From AC-32 sp963719275 (GTDB taxonomy: Bacteria; Actinomycetota; Thermoleophilia; Gaiellales; Gaiellaceae), in contig CAVRBT010000004.1 of assembly GCA_963719275.1 (NCBI GenBank), positions 310,001 to 374,000 on the forward strand: DNA of 64,000 bases, given 5' to 3'. The notes beneath the pieces were generated by a model. The model was not told the origin of the DNA. It did no database searches and saw only the letters and a program-made list of their open reading frames with translations. Every line of letters starts with the position of its first letter. The first letter of the stretch is position 1. Positions 32,584 to 40,862 of this stretch are shown piece after piece. Both the position numbers and the translations under genes were made by a program.

Positions 32584-32632
32584 GGCGGTCTGTCTCTGTC
32601 AGGTCGGATCGCTACTGCATCCGACATGGTGG

Positions 32633-32760
32633 GTTAAGACGGCGACGCCGGCGAAGCCGGCATCGCCTCTTTGGTCGGCGTCGCAAGCGAACGCCGGTTA
32701 AGACGGCCACGCCGGCGAAGCCGGCATGGCCTCTTTGGCCGGCGTCGCAAGCGAACGCCT
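32633..32760 (+). repeat. two tandem 64-bp two-hairpin repeats
   Basis: Units 32633-32696 and 32697-32760, each 64 bp, differing at four positions. Two of these are a compensating pair in the first stem: GGCG..CGCC in unit 1 becomes GGCC..GGCC in unit 2. The second hairpin is GGCGTCGC-AA-GCGAACGCC. A GTTAAG junction starts each unit; the second ends at the stop codon of the PHP pseudogene on the minus strand. Confidence 0.85.
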
Positions 32761-33058
32761 TAGCCCGAGCGCCCGAGCGCGCTCCCGTTGAAGAGCGGCA
32801 GCGCGTCTTCCTCCCCCACTCTCTCGCCCGAACGAGCTCGAACGCCTCGTCGAGGCGCACCGGCCGCGCCAGGCGGTGCCCGTCCGAGGCCACGACCGAC
32901 GCGACGTCCAGCAACCGCCACGCGAGCTCCTAGTGCGGCCAGACGTGCGGCGTCGCGAACAGGATCGCCGTCCCGGCGTCTGCCGCGAGGTCGCAGAGCG
33001 CGAGCCCGTCCTCGAGGGTCTTCGTGTGCGGCTGCGGCACACGAACGCGCGCCGGTAG
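32760..33058 (-). pseudogene. PHP-type phosphatase remnant (CpsB/YwqE-like)
   Basis: Pieces of a PHP-domain tyrosine phosphatase read in order on the minus strand: QPHTKTLEDGLALCDLAADA and AILFATPHVWPH, then an in-frame TAG, then LLDVASVVASDGHRLARP and VRLDEAFELVRARE, then after a frameshift GEEDALPLFNGSALG. The central part of the domain is absent (internal deletion). Such enzymes usually accompany capsule synthesis; no capsule genes are nearby. Confidence 0.7.
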
Positions 33059-33112
33059 ACCCACTCCCTCGCAAGTCATCATGGCCCGCGAAGCGGGCCG
33101 GACTTGCGAGGA

Positions 33113-34063
33113 TTACTCGCCGCGGAGGTAGAGCTGCAGGCCCGGCGCGACCGAGCGCAGCTCGCGCAGCGCGCGCGACTCGAGCTGCCGGACGCGCTCG
33201 CGCGTGATGCCGAGGTCCGCGCCGACCTCCTCGAGCGTCTGCGGCGCCTCGCCGTCCATGCCGAACCGGCGCGAGACCACATGCCGCATCCGCGGCGACA
33301 GGCGCTGGAGCGCCTGTGCGAGCTCGGCCGAGCGCAGGTGATCGTCGGTAGCGGTGTCGGGCCGGTCGGACTTCGTATCCTCGATCAGGTCGCCGTAGAG
33401 GCTCTCGCCGTCGCCCACGGGCGTCTCGAGGCTTACCGGGTCCTCGACCAGCTCGAGCAGCGTCCGCACGCGCTCGGGCGGGAAGCCGCTCTCCTTCGCG
33501 ATCTCGGGCAGCAGCGGCTCACGGTTCAGCTTCTGCGCGAGGACGCGGCGCGCGCGCATCACGCGGCGCACCTGCTCGGCCACGTGGACGGGCAGGCGGA
33601 TCGTCCGGCCCTGGTCGGCGAGCGCGCGGGTGATCGCCTGGCGGATCCACCAGGTCGCGTAGGTCGAGAGCTTGAAGCCGAGCGTGTAGTCGAACTTCTC
33701 GACCGCGCGGATCAGGCCGAGATTGCCTTCCTGGATCAAGTCGAGCAGGGGGACGCCGGCCTTCGTGTAGTTCCGCGTGATCGACATCACGAGGCGCAGG
33801 TTCGACTCGATCAGCTTCCGCTTCGCGTCCTCGTCGCCGAGGTCCTTGAGCCGGGCGAGTTCGCGTTCCTGCGCGCGCGTCAGCAGCGGGCCGTCGCCGA
33901 TCTGGCGGACGTAGAGCTTGAGCGGGTCGGCCGTCTGCGGCTCGGTGGGCTCCGTCTCGACCGTGCCGACCTCGTCGACCTCGGCGGGCGCAGGAACGAC
34001 CTCGAGCCGGGGCTCGGGGGAGTTGGACTCGGGGTGCGCCTCAGGGAGCGGCCGCTGCTCCAT
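33113..34063 (-). CDS. RNA polymerase sigma factor, RpoD/SigA type without region 1.1
   Basis: 316 residues from ATG at 34063. A short acidic N-terminus is followed by region 1.2 (PLKLYVRQIGDGPLLTRAQE), region 2 (NLRLVMSITRNYTKAGVPLL, DLIQEGNLGLIRAVEKFDYT, LSTYATWWIRQAITRALADQ), region 3 and region 4 (GADLGITRERVRQLESRALR). Lack of region 1.1 suggests group 2. Shares a 178-bp divergent upstream region with the glutamine amidotransferase gene. Longer upstream frames are not sigma-like. Confidence 0.93.
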   Translation of the reverse strand: MEQRPLPEAHPESNSPEPRLEVVPAPAEVDEVGTVETEPTEPQTADPLKLYVRQIGDGPLLTRAQERELARLKDLGDEDAKRKLIESNLRLVMSITRNYTKAGVPLLDLIQEGNLGLIRAVEKFDYTLGFKLSTYATWWIRQAITRALADQGRTIRLPVHVAEQVRRVMRARRVLAQKLNREPLLPEIAKESGFPPERVRTLLELVEDPVSLETPVGDGESLYGDLIEDTKSDRPDTATDDHLRSAELAQALQRLSPRMRHVVSRRFGMDGEAPQTLEEVGADLGITRERVRQLESRALRELRSVAPGLQLYLRGE

Positions 34064-34241
34064 CACGCCTGCTCTATCGGCGCAAGACGTCCCTCGCTTG
34101 AGGGAGTTCCACCCACACGGGGGATCAGGCTTGGAGGTGTCGAACCGAGATGAACGGGCATGCCTAACTCTGAGGCACAGCCGACGTCTGACTCGGTGGC
34201 GGCCGCTGTGGTCGCTAGTTTCATTCCAGGGGTTTCCTGAG

Positions 34242-35033
34242 ATGTGTGGAATTGCCGGATACAGCCTGAGCGCGCGCAGCAGCGTGGATCGCACGCTGGC
34301 TGCACAGGCGCTGCTCGCCGGAATCGCCGAGCGCGGCGCCGACGCGGTCGGGTACGCGTACCGGCGCGGGCACAGTCCGGTCACGATCCACAAGCAGCGC
34401 TCCGGCGCGAGCGCCCTGCTGGAAGAGGTAATTGTGCCGACGAGCACGAGCGAGGCGCTCATCCACGTCCGCGACTACACGAAAGGGCACCCGAGCGTCG
34501 AGGCCAACAACCACCCCATCCGCCATGGGGCCGTCGTCGGCGTGCACAACGGGATCATCATCAACGACGACGAGCTGATGGACGAGCACGGCTTCGAGCG
34601 CGCCCAGCCCGAGATGACGGTCGACTCGGAGGCGATCTTCGCGCTGGCCGAGGCCCACGACGCGAATCCGAAGGCGCTCGAGCAGCTCCGGGGCTCGATG
34701 GCGACGGCGTGGCTCGACGAGCGTCATCCGGAGACGCTCTTCGTCGCGCGCGGCGTCGGGCGGCCGCTCTGGCTCGGCACGAGCCGCGACGAGACGCTGT
34801 TCGCCTCCACCAAGACCGCGCTCGAGGTGGCCGAGAGGTTCCTCCGGCTGAAGCTGCGCAAGCGCGAGATCGGCGAGGGCACGCTCGCCGTGGTCGCAAG
34901 CGGCGAGGTGCTCGACAAGCTGCGCTTCGAGCCCGACCGCGACTTCGAGGAGCGCACGCTCCCGGCCGTGCGCGCGCCGCACGAAGGCGCGTTCTGCCTC
35001 CAGCGCCTCGCGGCGCTGGCCGCGATCTCCTAG
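34242..35033 (+). CDS. stand-alone class II glutamine amidotransferase
   Basis: 263 residues beginning MCGIAGYSLS, with Cys2 as N-terminal nucleophile. GIAERGADAVGYAYRRG, ALIHVRDYTKGHPSVEANNH (GlmS-type HTRWATHG analogue diverged), GAVVGVHNGIIIN and TVDSEAIFALAEAH follow the glucosamine-6-phosphate synthase glutaminase domain. No SIS synthase domain is attached, so the acceptor reaction must involve a partner or be lost. Divergent from the sigma factor gene. Confidence 0.85.
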   Translation: MCGIAGYSLSARSSVDRTLAAQALLAGIAERGADAVGYAYRRGHSPVTIHKQRSGASALLEEVIVPTSTSEALIHVRDYTKGHPSVEANNHPIRHGAVVGVHNGIIINDDELMDEHGFERAQPEMTVDSEAIFALAEAHDANPKALEQLRGSMATAWLDERHPETLFVARGVGRPLWLGTSRDETLFASTKTALEVAERFLRLKLRKREIGEGTLAVVASGEVLDKLRFEPDRDFEERTLPAVRAPHEGAFCLQRLAALAAIS

Positions 35034-35039
35034 CCCGTT

Positions 35040-35723
35040 CTACTCCAGCCGCCCGTCCGCGCCTACGGCGGTCCCGGCGGCCAGCAGCCGCTCGCGCACC
35101 AGGAACTGGAAAGTCGACCACGCGCCCGTGCGGCCCTCGAACATGCGGTAGATCTGCCACTCCGTGAGGAGCGTCTCGTCGGCCTTGCGCGCCTCGGCCC
35201 AGTCGGCGAACTTCGGCAGCCGCCCCAGTTCGTCCGCGAGCTCCATGCCCTGCTCCAGGGCACGCTCGAGCTTCTCTTCCCCCACCGGAACGTCGAAGCC
35301 GGCCTCGCGCAGCGCGTTCGCGAGCGAGCCGAAGGTGTGCCAGTAGAGAGACTTCGACGGCATGCGGCCGCGGTGCTCCTCGATGTCGCGGGCGGTCGGG
35401 ATGCGCTCCAGCTCCACTCCGAGTTGACGCAACAGGTCCAGCAGCTCCTCGCGCGTGGCGAAGCGGCGCGGGACGAGGCCCGCCTTGCGCTTGGCTTTGT
35501 TCCAGCTGCCGAAGTGCTCGATCACCGTCTGCGGATGCACGTTCGTCTCCGGGTCGGCTGCGAACTCCCGCATCGTCGGCGAACGGCCCAGCCGCTCCGC
35601 GCACGCGGCGAGCTCGGCGAGTATCTGCTCGTCGGAATAGCGCTTGCGGATGCCGGCCTGGAAGGCCTCGAGCGCCTTCCGGTCGATGCCCGCGAGCGCG
35701 CGGTACTGGGGCCGGCGGGGCAT
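35040..35723 (-). CDS. homing-endonuclease-associated-repeat (HNH_repeat) protein
   Basis: 227 residues from ATG at 35723, with GGAAGAA as ribosome site. Repeats of about 55 residues show the L-G-R-x-P-T-x-x-E-F/I, then FGSWNKAKRKAG pattern: LGRSPTMREFAADPE with VIEHFGSWNKAKRKAGL; RIPTARDIEEHRGRM with WHTFGSLANALREAGF; LGRLPKFADWAEARK with IYRMFEGRTGAW. These repeats are DNA-binding in homing endonucleases, but no nuclease domain is present, suggesting a transcription factor. Convergent with the amidotransferase, 6 bp apart. Confidence 0.75.
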   Translation of the reverse strand: MPRRPQYRALAGIDRKALEAFQAGIRKRYSDEQILAELAACAERLGRSPTMREFAADPETNVHPQTVIEHFGSWNKAKRKAGLVPRRFATREELLDLLRQLGVELERIPTARDIEEHRGRMPSKSLYWHTFGSLANALREAGFDVPVGEEKLERALEQGMELADELGRLPKFADWAEARKADETLLTEWQIYRMFEGRTGAWSTFQFLVRERLLAAGTAVGADGRLE

Positions 35724-35806
35724 CGGTTCTTCCAACAAGAATAGAGCAACTGCGCCCAATCGCAAACTGCGGGCTAGCGAATGCGGGCGTTTGCTACCGC
35801 GTCAGA

Positions 35807-38533
35807 TCAGGACGCAACGAGCACGCGCGGGCGCGTGTCCTCGTCGTCGATGCCCTCGATGGGCAGGATCCGCTCGAGCGCGGCGACGCAGCGCGGGCAG
35901 AACTGGGTGCCGGCGGCGCGCCTGAGCTCGTCCAGCGCCTCCGCGGCGGGCCGGGCGGCGCGGTAGATGCGCGTCGTCAGCATCGAGTCGAGCGCGTCCG
36001 CGACGTGGATGATCCGGGCGCCCAGCGGGATCTCCTCGCCCTTCAGGCCGTCGGGGTAGCCGGTGCCGTCGAAGCGCTCGTGGTGATGGCGAATGGCCGG
36101 GACCGCGTCGTTCAGGAAGCCGAGGCGGTCGATGATGCGCGCGCCCTCGTCGGCGTGGCGCTGCATCAGCTGCCACTCCTCCGCCGTCAGGCTCGCGGGC
36201 TTGAGCAGGATCGCGTCCGGGATCGCGAGCTTCCCGATGTCGTGGAAGAGCGCTGCGTGCCCCAGCAGGTCGAGCTCGGCCTGCGAGAGGCCCAGCTCGC
36301 GGCCGATCGCCAGCGCGAGTTGCTGGACGCGGCGTGAGTGACCGGCGGTGTAGGCGTCTCGCGCGTCGACGGTGGCGGAGAGGCTCTCCATCGCCGCCGT
36401 CGAGCGCTCCTTGAGCAGCCGGTTGGCGTGCTCGAGGGAGACGTTCTGGGTCTGGATCGTCTCGGCCGCGGCGCGGAGCTTCTGTGCGCTGCGCTGCGTG
36501 TGACGTAGGTAGGCCTCCTGCGTCTTGCGCATCAGCAGCAGCGGCACCGCGAAGACGGCCAGCGCCCAGAGTCCGGCCGTCTCGTGGCCGACCCAGATCA
36601 CGCCGCCGATGAAGCCGTAGACGAGGTAGTGCGTCGCGAGCCATGCGAAGCGCTCGCGGAAGACCGCCCACCAGCGTTCGTGTCCCTCGATCGCCACGAC
36701 GGCGCTGAGGAGGCTCATATTGACGCCGAAGTAGGTCGCCCCGGCGGCGATGCCGGCGGCGACGTAGACGAACTTGCCCAGGTCGCCGCTGAAGCCGGCC
36801 GTGAAGACAGCCGCCGCTGCGAGTGACGAGAGCGTAAGCGTGCCCACGTTGAAGACCACGTAGTGGAACGGCGAGCGCCTGGCGCTCCACTCGACCGCTG
36901 CGATCGTGAGCGCGATGGCGAGCGCAGCGCGCGGCCCGAAGAGCGCTGCGCCGGCGATCGAGCCGACGGCGCTGACCGAGATCGAGCCGTCGTCGACCTC
37001 GAGCGCGAGGGCCTGTCCCGCGCCGACGAGCGCGACGAGGGCGATCAGGCCGATCCAGTCGGTGCTCGTGCCGAAGACCGCGCCGAACAGGCCTGCGGCC
37101 ACCCCTACGGCGCTCACGAGCCCTACGAAGAGCGCAAGGCGGCGCGAAAGCGAGAGGAAGCGCGGCCCGTTCATCGCGTGCGGCCGCGGGTGGCGCCGCT
37201 CCTGCTGCGGCGCGCTCTCGGCCTGCGGCGGCAGGGGAACGATGTGGTCGCCGTCCTCCGGCACGGCCACGAGCCGGCCCTGCCGCTTCTCCGGCATCAG
37301 CAGCGGCTCGGAGCTCGCATCGAGGACGCGGTTGCGCCCCTGGAGCTTCGCCCGGTAAACGGCCAGGTCGGCCTGGTGGATGAGCTCGTTCGCGTCGGAG
37401 CCGTCACGCGGGTAGCCCGCAACGCCGATCGAGACCGTCGCGCGGATCGGTTCGCTCGAGGTCTCGACGTCGTACGCACGCGCGGCGACAGTCCGGCGGA
37501 TGCGCTCCGCGATCTCGAACGCTTGCTCAGGCGGCGTCTCCGGGAGCAGGATGGCGAACTCCTCGCCGCCGAACCGCGCCGGGACGTCGTAGTTGCGCAG
37601 CTGGGCGCGGAAGACCTGCGCGATCCCCTGTAGCACCGCGTCGCCGGCGAGGTGGCCGTACGTGTTGTTGATGTCGCGCAGGAGGTCGAGGTCGGCCATG
37701 ATCAGCGAGAGGGGCCGGTCGAACCGTTCCGCGCGCAGGAGCTCCTCGTTCAGCGCCGCGGCGAAGTGGCGGGCGTTGAAGAGACCCGTCTTCGGGTCGA
37801 CGCGCGCTTCCTCCTGGAGCTGCGGCACCGAGAGCGAGCGGTGGATCAGCAGCAACGGAGCGACGGCGAACGGGATCAGCCACGGGTTCCTGGCCCAGAA
37901 GGCGGCCATCGCCACTCCGAGCATCGCGAGCACGAGGTCGGTGGAGAGGCTCGGGAACGAGAACAGTCCGGACTCGCGCAGCGAGTGGCCGCGCGCGAGG
38001 TGGAGCATCGGCGCCATCAGCAGGTGGTTCACGGCCACCATGGCGGCCGCAGCCGAGAGGCCGGCGAGCGCGTACTCGACGTCGGACGCCGGGGCGATCC
38101 GAAGGAGGCCGTGGAAGGCCGCGTACGCCGCGAGCATCGACAGCGTCCAGTTGCAGATGTTGAAGATCTGGATGTACCAGGCGCTGCGGTTCTTCAGCCA
38201 TTCGGGGATGTGCTGGACCACGCCGATCAGCACGACGAGCTCGGGCGGGAGCAGCATCGCCGCCGGGATCAGGAACACGATCGTCGTGTGGTACGACTGG
38301 TTCCGCGGCGTCCGCACGACGAACAGCTGCGCAACGGCCGCGATCGCGCCGAGGATGAAGAACGTCGCCCAGCCCGGCGTGTGCGGACTGAGATGCGACA
38401 GCAGCGGTACGGCTACCGCGATCGTTACTGCCGCAACGACGAAGAAGTAGCAGGCAGCCTTCGGTGCGAGCCGCGGCGACTCGGTGCCAGGGGCCTCGAC
38501 GTCGTGCGCGATCGCGCTCGGGACCGCACTCAT
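35807..38533 (-). CDS. membrane GGDEF plus HD-GYP c-di-GMP protein
   Basis: 908 residues. First membrane module (about 25-230, about six helices), GGDEF domain (about 245-410; DPKTGLFNARHF and RFGGEEFAILLP, an active-type GGEEF loop), a linker, a second membrane module (about 460-670), a coiled coil, then HD-GYP (about 715-895): HSRRVQQLALAIG, FHDIGKLAIPDAILL, HHHERFDGTGYPDGL. Both synthesis and hydrolysis of c-di-GMP look possible. The two membrane halves suggest a fusion of two ancestral receptors. Confidence 0.9.
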   Translation of the reverse strand: MSAVPSAIAHDVEAPGTESPRLAPKAACYFFVVAAVTIAVAVPLLSHLSPHTPGWATFFILGAIAAVAQLFVVRTPRNQSYHTTIVFLIPAAMLLPPELVVLIGVVQHIPEWLKNRSAWYIQIFNICNWTLSMLAAYAAFHGLLRIAPASDVEYALAGLSAAAAMVAVNHLLMAPMLHLARGHSLRESGLFSFPSLSTDLVLAMLGVAMAAFWARNPWLIPFAVAPLLLIHRSLSVPQLQEEARVDPKTGLFNARHFAAALNEELLRAERFDRPLSLIMADLDLLRDINNTYGHLAGDAVLQGIAQVFRAQLRNYDVPARFGGEEFAILLPETPPEQAFEIAERIRRTVAARAYDVETSSEPIRATVSIGVAGYPRDGSDANELIHQADLAVYRAKLQGRNRVLDASSEPLLMPEKRQGRLVAVPEDGDHIVPLPPQAESAPQQERRHPRPHAMNGPRFLSLSRRLALFVGLVSAVGVAAGLFGAVFGTSTDWIGLIALVALVGAGQALALEVDDGSISVSAVGSIAGAALFGPRAALAIALTIAAVEWSARRSPFHYVVFNVGTLTLSSLAAAAVFTAGFSGDLGKFVYVAAGIAAGATYFGVNMSLLSAVVAIEGHERWWAVFRERFAWLATHYLVYGFIGGVIWVGHETAGLWALAVFAVPLLLMRKTQEAYLRHTQRSAQKLRAAAETIQTQNVSLEHANRLLKERSTAAMESLSATVDARDAYTAGHSRRVQQLALAIGRELGLSQAELDLLGHAALFHDIGKLAIPDAILLKPASLTAEEWQLMQRHADEGARIIDRLGFLNDAVPAIRHHHERFDGTGYPDGLKGEEIPLGARIIHVADALDSMLTTRIYRAARPAAEALDELRRAAGTQFCPRCVAALERILPIEGIDDEDTRPRVLVAS

Positions 38534-38697
38534 GCCGGCCGCTCCGCGGGACGCGTCAGGCTCACAACGAACCCCTCATCGCCTGCTGGTGGTCTCCGAT
38601 CTCCGCGCGGTCGGCGCGGCGCCGCATGAACTGAAGCAGTGCTCCGTGGTGACGTTCGCCGGACGGCTCACCACCACTGGAAGCTACGCCGCTCCAC

Positions 38698-38719
38698 GGG
38701 GGGTCACATCCCCCTTTTT
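38698..38719 (+). terminator. intrinsic-terminator-like hairpin with T-run, plus strand
   Basis: GGGGG, loop TCACAT, CCCCC, then TTTTT (38715-38719). It faces the plus strand, where no supported gene lies upstream, because the GGDEF/HD-GYP gene starts at 38533 on the minus strand. Just before it, GTGGTGA and TCACCAC arms (38647-38673) form another stem. It may end a small RNA. Confidence 0.5.
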
Positions 38720-38749
38720 CGGTACGGCTCGAATATCCCCCAAAGGAGT

Positions 38750-38777
38750 GAGGGGCCGGGTTTGCGCCCGGCCCCTC
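38750..38777 (-). terminator. hairpin downstream of the subtilase gene
   Basis: GAGGGGCCGGG (38750-38760), loop of six, CCCGGCCCCTC (38767-38777): an 11-bp perfect stem 22 bp past the subtilase stop. No U-run on the minus strand. Confidence 0.55.
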
Positions 38778-38798
38778 GGAAGATGCGTCGATCGGTGC

Positions 38799-40664
38799 CT
38801 AGCCCGCCGGCGCAGCGACCGCGTCGGCGACCGCCGCGGGGAGGTCACCAGGATCGGGTGCCGTCTCCGGGTCGGCCATGATCTCGGCCGCCTGCTCCGG
38901 GGTCAGGGCGTAGGCGGTCGGGTCGGCCGCGGCATCGCTCTCGGCCGCGTCCTCGTAGGCGGAGTCGGCCCACGAGACGTCTGCCCAGGACACGTCGGCC
39001 CAGGAGACGTCGGCCCAGGAGACCGAATCCCAGGAGACGTCGGCCCAGGAGACCGCGCTCGCCGCCGTGTCGGCCCACGAGACGTCCGTCCACGAGACGG
39101 AGTCCCAGGAGACGTTCGCCGTGGCGACGTCCGACCAGCTGACGGCGTCGAAGGCGCGCCCCCCGGTCAGGTCCGTCTTGACGAACTGGTTCAGGGCCCA
39201 GTCCGGGTTCGGCGGGGCCTTGAGCGCCGAGGCGTTCGTGACCTGGATCTCGCCGACGCCGACCGAGCCGACGGGGGCGCCGTCGACCGGCTTCGTGGAC
39301 GCCATCAGGGCGCCTTTGACCTGGTCGGGCGTGTATTCCGGGTGCTTCCCGAGGATCTGGGCCGCGGCGGCCGAGATGACCGGTGCCGCGAACGAGGTCC
39401 CCGAAAGCTGCATGTAGCCAGGCGCGACGACGTTGCTCGCCTTCTCGACGGCCAGCGTCGACCCGACCGGCACCGGGCCGACCATGTAGCGGCCGGGAGC
39501 CGTCAACTCAGGCTTCATGAAGCCGTCCGGCGTCCGGCCATAGGCCGACCATGGGGCGTTGCTGTCGTCCTTGATGTTCTTCGTCCCGCCGAGGTCGATC
39601 GCGCCGACGGTGATCACGAACGGGTCGTTGCCCGGCGCGTAGAGGACGCCGCTGGGCTTGTCGGGGTAGCCGTAGTTGCCGGCCGCCGCGACCACGACCA
39701 CACCGTTGAACCAGAGCTTCTCCACGGCCGCGTCGAGCGGCTCCTGGAAGAAGTGGCTCTTGGTCGCCGAGTGCAGCGAGAAGTTGGCGACCTTGATGTT
39801 GTACGTGCTCTTGTTGGCCAGGATCCACTGGGCCGCCGCGATCACGTCGCTCGTCCGCGCGACGCCGTGGTCGTCCATGACGTCGAGCGAGACCAGGGGC
39901 GCCTGAGGAGTGCCGCCTGTGTAGTTGTCAGCCCCGCCCGCGGCGATGCCCGCCACGAAGGTGCCGTGGCCGCGGCCGTCGCCGGGCGAGTCGTCCGGCA
40001 GCGTGCTGAACTTCACGCTCGCGACCACACGGTTCCCGAAGTCCGTGCGGCCGGGCTGGATGCCGGAGTCCACGACCGCGATCGCCGGCACGGAGCCCGC
40101 CTTCGGCGCATCGCCGCCGCTCCAGCCCTTCGAGAGCCCGGTCTCGTACGGCCACAGCTGCCCGGAGCTGAACCCGCTCACGTGCACCTGGACGTCGGGC
40201 GTCACGATCAGGTTCGGCATCCGCATCAGCCTCGGCAGGACGCCTGCCCTGACGGTGGCCGAAACGCCGTCGATCAGGCTGAGGCGCCGGTCGAGGCCGC
40301 CCCGGTCGTCGTCCGCGAACTGATTGACATGGGTGAACGCCGAGAGCGCCGGCGAGAGCTGGCCGTTCGTGCTCTGGATGATCACCCGTACGTACTTGTT
40401 CGGATGCCGCTTCGCCCCCTTCAGGAGGCCGGGCGAGATCCACGTCTTCTTGATTGTCGCGTGTCCGCTCAGCTTCGCGTGCTTGAGCTGCACCGCGCTG
40501 GAGGCGAGCGGAACGCTGATGGCCAGCATCGCCACGAGTGCGGTGATTGCCCCACGGCCGCCCTTCCCCCAGAGCGCGCTCGACCGAGATTCGCCGCCGC
40601 GGTTGCCTGTGCCCCACAGCGCGCTCGAGCGTACTTCTCCTTGTTTGCCGCCGTTCATCCGCAC
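38799..40664 (-). CDS. secreted S8 (subtilisin) peptidase with Trp-repeat tail
   Basis: 621 residues. The catalytic triad is visible in IAVVDSGI (Asp), GRGHGTFVAGIA (His) and LSGTSFAAPV (Ser). Before the hydrophobic signal segment (ITALVAMLAISVPLASSAVQ) lie two copies of RSSALWG followed by Gly-rich basic residues. The C-terminus carries at least nine short SW-x-D/S-V units (VSWDSVSWTDVSWAD), then an acidic Ala-rich end. The repeats may bind the cell surface or a partner. Frame from ATG 40664 or the M at residue 3. Confidence 0.88.
   Translation of the reverse strand: MRMNGGKQGEVRSSALWGTGNRGGESRSSALWGKGGRGAITALVAMLAISVPLASSAVQLKHAKLSGHATIKKTWISPGLLKGAKRHPNKYVRVIIQSTNGQLSPALSAFTHVNQFADDDRGGLDRRLSLIDGVSATVRAGVLPRLMRMPNLIVTPDVQVHVSGFSSGQLWPYETGLSKGWSGGDAPKAGSVPAIAVVDSGIQPGRTDFGNRVVASVKFSTLPDDSPGDGRGHGTFVAGIAAGGADNYTGGTPQAPLVSLDVMDDHGVARTSDVIAAAQWILANKSTYNIKVANFSLHSATKSHFFQEPLDAAVEKLWFNGVVVVAAAGNYGYPDKPSGVLYAPGNDPFVITVGAIDLGGTKNIKDDSNAPWSAYGRTPDGFMKPELTAPGRYMVGPVPVGSTLAVEKASNVVAPGYMQLSGTSFAAPVISAAAAQILGKHPEYTPDQVKGALMASTKPVDGAPVGSVGVGEIQVTNASALKAPPNPDWALNQFVKTDLTGGRAFDAVSWSDVATANVSWDSVSWTDVSWADTAASAVSWADVSWDSVSWADVSWADVSWADVSWADSAYEDAAESDAAADPTAYALTPEQAAEIMADPETAPDPGDLPAAVADAVAAPAG
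38955..39118 (-). repeat. tandem 12/15-bp coding repeats (SWADV units)
   Basis: Repeated GTCGGCCCAGGAGAC-type units on the plus strand encode SWADV and SWDSV repeats of the subtilase tail. Several units are near-identical at the DNA level, so copy number is probably variable between strains. Confidence 0.75.
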
Positions 40665-40862
40665 CTTCCGTTCTCCTTTCCGCGCCCTCGCGCGGGCCGC
40701 ATGGTTGTCTGCATCGCGACACGTGCCTGTCGGCTCGCCGCCGCGAAATCCGGGCGAAACCTACGGTGGAGAGGGGTGTCGCTACATCCCCCGGCGGGGG
40801 GAGCGGCCCTGGAAGATCCCTCGAACGGGTGACGGGAGCTGTGGCGCGGTAGCGTCCCCGCC

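Noticed and set aside
38534..38700. c-di-GMP (GEMM) or cobalamin riboswitch in the GGDEF/HD-GYP leader
   Set aside because: No GEMM core or B12-box sequence could be matched; only generic stems were found.
38484..40832. 782-residue plus-strand frame opposite the subtilase gene
   Set aside because: Shadow of the protease gene in a GC-rich frame; Arg/Gly/Val-rich with no domain, while the minus strand has a full catalytic triad.
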